Translations under genes and position numbers: made by a program | The notes under the pieces: model-generated | What the model saw: the letters and a program-made list of their open reading frames with translations, nothing else | What the model was told of the DNA's origin: nothing | Database searches by the model: none | Shown: piece after piece, positions 58,801 to 64,000 of the stretch | How the letters are laid out: the number at the start of each line of letters is the position of its first letter | How positions within the stretch are numbered: position 1 is the first letter of the stretch | NCBI GenBank assembly: GCA_008638375.1 | Contig: CM018031.1 | Location: 58,702,688-58,766,687, forward strand | DNA length: 64,000 nucleotides | Direction: 5' to 3' | Source of the DNA: Nyssa sinensis | Taxonomy: Eukaryota > Streptophyta > Magnoliopsida > Cornales > Nyssaceae

Positions 58801-60542
58801 TGAACTATAAAAAGTCATGTGATTCAATACCCCTCATTACCAGCCAAGTGATCCCAAAATTAAAGAAAGAAGAAAATGGTAGTGAGGAAAAAAAAGAAAG
58901 AGAGCACCAGACTGGATATATCAATTGAATTTCCCCATATCAACTCCTTTTACTGAGTGCTCAAACTTCAATCTAAATCAAACTTAAATTGATGTATCAG
59001 TTAACAACCCCCCCAGTATAACAATAGGAGACTAAAGCTTAATTTAGTTTTTCGCAAGCAGCTTGAATCCACATACATAAAAAAAAACAAGATAAAGAGA
59101 AGTTGTGAAGCTCTTCTGGATGGAAAACAGAGTACACAACTGAAGAGAAATAAGTGTACAGGTCAGGTGGTAACAATTAACTAATTTGCTTCACCTTTTC
59201 AGGGAGCGTAAGATGAAACCAAGAGTATGTTGGACACACAAGCTGTGAATCATAGATTCAAAATGCAAGTATATGTGCTTGTTATGTTGAACTTACCGGC
59301 ACCAGTTGTTTCGAGCATTTATAAACTGTTGAAATTATTGGCTTATTCTGACCAAGTAAAGAAGCCCCAAGATTATAAGTTTGACGCCTTTCAGTTCCTG
59401 TTCATAGAAGGTGAAACAAGAAAATTAGTGAATCTTCCACCCCATAAAAGGATAAATCCAATAAATATTGCAAAATTTATGATGCAGTAATAATTCCAGC
59501 TGAAATGAGAAGGCTAGGATGAGAAGAAAAGGACTCAATTGCTACAGATGCACAATAATATCTTAAACTGCTATACTAAAAAGTACAACATAGTTGGTTC
59601 CCGAAAAAATCCCGCTATAGTTTCTACAACCATTAAGCTGGTGGCAATCGTCTCTCACCCAGTTGCTAATCCCATAGGATGACATAGTAATAGCTGCTCA
59701 TATTATTTCCATAAATATAGTCAAATATGCTACTTCCTTGGGGCACATTTGGACCAAAGCACTTTTTCTATGTTTGGAAGCAAATAACAAGAGGATGAAG
59801 ATAAATTTTGTTTCATAATGCACCTTGGATATTGTTTCTGCTGGTATATAAATGCTCTTGGCAGAGCCCAAAATGCATTACTTTCAAAAGTAAATATTTT
59901 ACCTTTGCACATACAACTATATTACCACTACCGACACCCCAACACTATCATCATAATCACCACATGGTGGAACATTGTGGTGATGCCACCAATTGTGCCA
60001 ACACTAGCAGCATCACCAACGCCATTACCACCACAAATACTACAGTAGGTCTTATACACAAACATAATCACCATTTGCACAAACACCACCACATCCATCA
60101 TTGTTGATGTCTTCAAGTTCACAACCTATAGTATTGAACACCAAATCCAACACCCACATACTGCCATTATGACTTTAGTGCCACCACAACGGCTGCAGCC
60201 ACTAACACCATCACCAACATTGCCATCATGGTTACTGATGCATCACATGCTTTACTGTTTGTTAATGGAGTATCATTTACATTGCTTCAAAGCAAAAAGG
60301 CAAAAGAGCAAATGAAATGATTTTTCCTAAAAAAAAAGATCCCTCCCCCCTCCAAAAAAAAAAAACCCACCCAACCTGTATCCTGGGAATCTCCAACTTC
60401 CCTGAATTTCCCCACTTTCTCAACAAGTGAGAATTTGGCAATTAAAAAATCTCACGGTTCAAAATTCTTCATCAACAATCTCTCCTCTATATGAATGAGG
60501 TTTTCACAATTTGAAAACCTGCTGTCTTATTATCATCACTCT

Positions 60543-60584
<42 letters not shown>

Positions 60585-62180
60585 AGAAGTCCAACATGCT
60601 ATTTATACCCATAAAAACAAAAACAATCATTAAACTTCCCCCTTTACAAATCAAAAATATTGAATTCTTACAAGTTAAAATTGGTTTAATAAATGATACA
60701 TATTCCCACACCCTGTTGATCATTGGTATATTAATTTTAAGTCCAAATCACTTGAACAATAGATAAGAAAAGTACTACTTGGTCCATACGTTAGATATTC
60801 CCATTTTTTTTCTTTGATTTTGAAAAAAGAATGAGGGGTAAGCTACATGTATCTTCACCCTACTGCATCCCATATGTGCAAATACATATTGCACAATTTT
60901 GCCATACGTAATAGCCTATTGTTAAAATCTCTTACTATCTTATTTGCAAGAATAAGAATCCCATTAAAAGGGCTCCCATCTTAAATATAATACCTACTAA
61001 CATCTTTAGTTCTTTTACACCTTTCAGGTTAACCAACTCATAACCATATCACTTCAACTATTGAATTTCAAAATCACCAAGAAAAACTCCACATGTTAAA
61101 ACTGCTGGCATACAGCAAAGGTCATACCCAGTGTTGGTCCCAACAATGCAAAGTGTGGGGAGGGGCACCTTGTAGTCTCAAATTTATCTGGTGTCCTAAA
61201 TTTTCTATCCATGAGACCCGTGCATCATATCTATAAAGGCATTATACAGACACACAAGCGGACAAATAAGTTGAATTAAACAATTTCATGAAAACTAGGA
61301 AAAACAATACACAGATCGGTCTAAACAATATAATACTTCTTTCTGGTGAAGAAAATGAAAGGTGAACACAAGGATCACATCAAATAGAATTGATATCAAG
61401 AATCAGTGAGGCAAGTGCAACAAAACATGCATTTATCTAGATGTCCTAAGTAGGAAACACGTGATTGCCATTTCTTCATAGTAAGTTGACAAATATACAC
61501 AAATTTTGAGATGAATCTATATGTAGAGCATTCCAATCTACAAAAGTCTAACAAAAGAATCACGACAACTATAGCCTCTGCATGATGTTGACTGAACATG
61601 AACTCTTGTTTTAGTACATATAAAAAAAAAATGGTTGCAGTTCAGATTTGATTCTTACCAGGAAGAATTTCAACACCTCCTTGGTCAACAAGAGGATTTG
61701 AACTGGATGAGCCCCAATATACTCGGATATTTCTCCTAAGATTATTAGAAAGCTTAGTGCGTGAAGCTCCGGTTTCACCTCGGGGTTTCCTACCACGTCT
61801 TCTTGTCTGTAAGAACTCATCTTCAATTTTTTGGGGATCTGTTTTCAGAGTATTGAAGACCCTCTTTGCCAGTTCATGAATAGCACGGGCCTGCAAATCA
61901 CAAGATTTTCATTCAATTAAAAGATAGAAGTGATTTTTTTTAGTATTTTCTTTATAATTTTCACCAAAATTCAGAAGAACATAATCTTCATTCACCCAAT
62001 CTCACAAAGATTAGATTAACCTACCTGTCTGAAATAGATGGTGGCGGATGAATTAAAATGCATTGCATTGCTGGATATTAGAAATACGTCATTCTGTATA
62101 ATAATTCAAAGAATAATAGATTAGTTGATAATATAAACTTCCAGAACTGAATAGGTAGAAAACTTTCATGTTTGTGGCAG

Positions 62181-62219
<39 letters not shown>

Positions 62220-63059
62220 TCACATTTTTGAAGCCCACATATTTCTACCGTTACAACTTGAACAACATATTAGCACAAAATATATGGATGGTTTAAGCAT
62301 CATGGCCAACCACACCAAACAGTGCTACAAGTAGATTTATAACAATATGGAACACACACACACACACGGTAATTGTTCATAAAGGAGCAAACCTCAAATT
62401 GTTCCAAAGTTGTATACATTCCTTCTTGAAGTTTAGCCCTCATGGTGCCAAAATCCATTGGCTTTTCAATAATGTCGTAGTAGCCCTCCACCTTGCAAAG
62501 CAAGAAATTCATCATCATTGTATATTAGAAAATAAACTTGGAATTGAATATATAGAACCTAAAAACAACCACCAACCTCTTTTGGGTCAACTGGCTGAGC
62601 AAATATTTCATGTGTATCTCTCCTAAAATATAGGAAGAATAAATAAAATAAGAAAACTGTATTTCCTTGAGAAGAAGCTGTATAATTGAGAAACCCCACC
62701 CCCAAAAACAACTGGATAATTGGAAAATATTTTTTAAATATTTTTTGATGCATTCCAATCAGTTCTTTTCTTTTCAACTTTCAAGTTGACAAGTGCTTGA
62801 TAAAATACAGTGATATGTAAAATAGAAAACGCTCACCTTTGTAGTATATCAAGGATAAACTCAAGTATGCGTTTTTCTGGCGTCCGTTGTACGGATGGCA
62901 AAGTTGCTGTTTATCATGTACAAACAATAATCAAATTACTATTGTAAACTACAACAGTCTTCAGAATTTTAAATCGGCCAATTAGAAATTTTTTTTTATC
63001 AAAATAACAGTCTCACCATTACTAATTGGAGGATCTTCATGTTTTGGCTTATCTTCATT
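55805..63059 (-). CDS. Bromodomain protein with AT-hook-like motif and repeat-rich tail (5' end missing)
   Basis: Exons (minus strand): 63059-63017, 62906-62837, 62622-62577, 62491-62393, 62093-62025, 61890-61659, 59397-59297, 58087-55805. All are GT-AG and join in frame for 981 codons including the stop. A single bromodomain spans exons 2-6: helix Z (PEKRILEFILDILQRRD), ZA loop (FAQPVDPKEVEGYYDIIEKP), MDFGTMRAKLQEGMYTTLEQF, then ISSNAMHFNSS. The Asn of HFN (62052-62054) is the expected acetyl-lysine contact. RRRGRKPRGETG in exon 6 resembles an AT-hook and basic NLS. The tail holds six units around KGKNVLIDDGMDIYGG (57200-57799) and a Q-rich set around NLLGEDVF (about 55820-56430). A nuclear chromatin-reader role is inferred from the bromodomain; the tail is unrecognised. 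The exon upstream of 63060 is not seen. Confidence 0.88.
59930..60240. repeat. CAC/ATC-rich cryptic simple sequence
   Basis: A degenerate ACC/ATC-rich stretch in the intron between the last two exons mapped here (58088-61658 region) of the bromodomain gene, comparable in composition to the reverse complement of 31920-32270. Open frames across it are compositional. Confidence 0.65.
60545..60583. repeat. (TG)n microsatellite
   Basis: About 19 TG units without interruption, in an intron of the bromodomain gene. Likely length-polymorphic. Confidence 0.95.
61105..61185 (-). repeat. SINE 3'-part fragment
   Basis: AGGTCATACCCAGTGTTGGTCCCAAC... followed by GTGTGGGGAGGGG is the inverted 3' portion of the same tRNA-type SINE family as 31335-31505. 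No 5' half is present. It lies in an intron of the bromodomain gene. Confidence 0.4.
62182..62220. repeat. (CT)n microsatellite
   Basis: About 17 CT units with one interruption, inside the 299-bp bromodomain-gene intron 62094-62392. Confidence 0.95.
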
Positions 63060-63136
63060 CTGCATATAATTAAAAATGAGATCAAGAAACCAAAATGCAT
63101 AGAGAAATGAAAATGCATGAATAAATCCTCAAACGA

Positions 63137-63534
63137 CTTTGTAAACCAAGCTAATCCCAAGCACATCATGAAAATCTGAACAACATTTCAAACAACGAAA
63201 AATTTAACAGAACTAGAATCCTTGTCACTAAAAAAGCCATGTTTAAGGACACATCTAATAATCAAACTTAGAAGTTAGAACACTAGAGCTATGTCACCAA
63301 AAATAAGTATACCCACTACCCAGGCTGATTTAGTACTTTGTAAACCAAGCTAATCCCAAGCACATCATGAAAATCTGAACAACATTTCAAACAACAAAAA
63401 ATTTAACAGAACCACAATCCTTGTCGCTAATAAAGCCATGTTTAAGGACACATCTAATAATCAAACTTAGAAGTTAGAACACTAGAGCGATGTCACCAAA
63501 AATAAGTATACCCACTACCCAGGCTGATTTAGTA
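63137..63534. repeat. 199-bp tandem duplication
   Basis: Two adjacent units (about 63137-63335 and 63336-63534), both containing GTAAACCAAGCTAATCCCAA and ending CAGGCTGATTTAGTA. They differ at only about half a dozen sites. They lie just upstream of the first bromodomain exon seen, probably in an intron. Confidence 0.9.
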
Positions 63535-64000
63535 ATTTGTGCTGTCCTGGTGAATATTATTTGACACTAAACAATGAGAATATTGCGCTTGGTGATGCTT
63601 ATTTAAGGATTCACTCAAGCCTAGCATCATTATTATTGGCAAATACCCCAGGATAAAAGGTCCCATGTTCCTAATCAAAGCTTGACACATGGCAATATGC
63701 ACAAATGGTCCATATTGGACTACCATGTGGACTGATAGACGTCCTGCTAATGGATGTTGTTCCAATAACCTTGGCAGCTCTAGCCTACCTTGTTGTTGGA
63801 CCTTATCATGGCAGCTGATGCAGTCTGCTAGTGTGGTAACATTCCACGAGGCCAAATGTAAAAGCAGTATGCCCTTGGAGCACCCCCTTGAAGGCATGTC
63901 AAGCACGATCCCTTGAAACACAAGTGCACAAGCCGCACAACGCTTCATTATTGAGAGACAAGCACAGGGACCTCTATAAGCTTGGTGTGCAATGCTAAGG
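63535..64000. other. Unassigned, less AT-rich window end
   Basis: This stretch is less AT-rich than its surroundings and keeps a 139-codon frame open on the minus strand (63948 to 63529). That frame has no recognisable domain, no splice link to the bromodomain exons, and runs into the tandem duplication. It may be part of a dispersed repeat or LTR. No gene is called. Confidence 0.3.

Noticed and set aside
63529..63948. 139-codon minus-strand frame as a 5' exon of the bromodomain gene
   Set aside because: It runs into the tandem duplication, has no splice link of the required phase 0 to 63059, and no recognisable protein motif.

Overview
This window is nuclear DNA of a flowering plant, almost certainly a core eudicot. 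The evidence is a canonical miR319 hairpin, plant-only families (DUF1191, PADRE/DUF4228), genes split by AT-rich introns, and several Copia retrotransposons with plant-type initiator-tRNA(Met) primer sites. The species cannot be named from the sequence alone.

Region 1-22 kb is a retrotransposon cluster. It holds four Copia elements: a 5.3-kb element at 986-6308 (+, TSD GGTTC), an older decayed one at about 7314-11153 (+), a young one at 11439-16341 (-, LTRs differing at about 3 sites), and a 4.5-kb element of another lineage at 17484-22033 (+, TSD GATCA). All coding regions carry stops or frameshifts. Short exon-like islands lie between them (64-262, 11235-11375, 22615-22694, 23095-23430), all on the + strand, and may be remains of one interrupted gene.

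Region 22-36 kb holds two minus-strand genes: an intron-less DUF1191 membrane protein (23869-24768) and a six-exon coiled-coil protein (27500-36262). The second gene's introns contain a dead LINE reverse transcriptase and a SINE. Its fourth exon shows a one-base reading-frame anomaly.

Region 36-55 kb is AT-rich and gene-poor. It contains a TRIM-like miniature LTR element (37987-38436), a hAT-type MITE (41008-41517), a large AT-rich inverted repeat (43222-43615), a MIR319 gene (TATA box 44648, hairpin 46246-46440), a SINE with target-site duplications (49654-49893) and a small PADRE-domain gene (52268-52597, -).

Region 55.8-63.1 kb holds the 3' eight exons of a minus-strand bromodomain gene, whose 5' end lies beyond the window or was not recognised. 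The exons join in frame for 981 codons. The last exon encodes a long tail with two families of degenerate internal repeats.

The genes do not form a pathway. They are independent plant loci separated by repeats.
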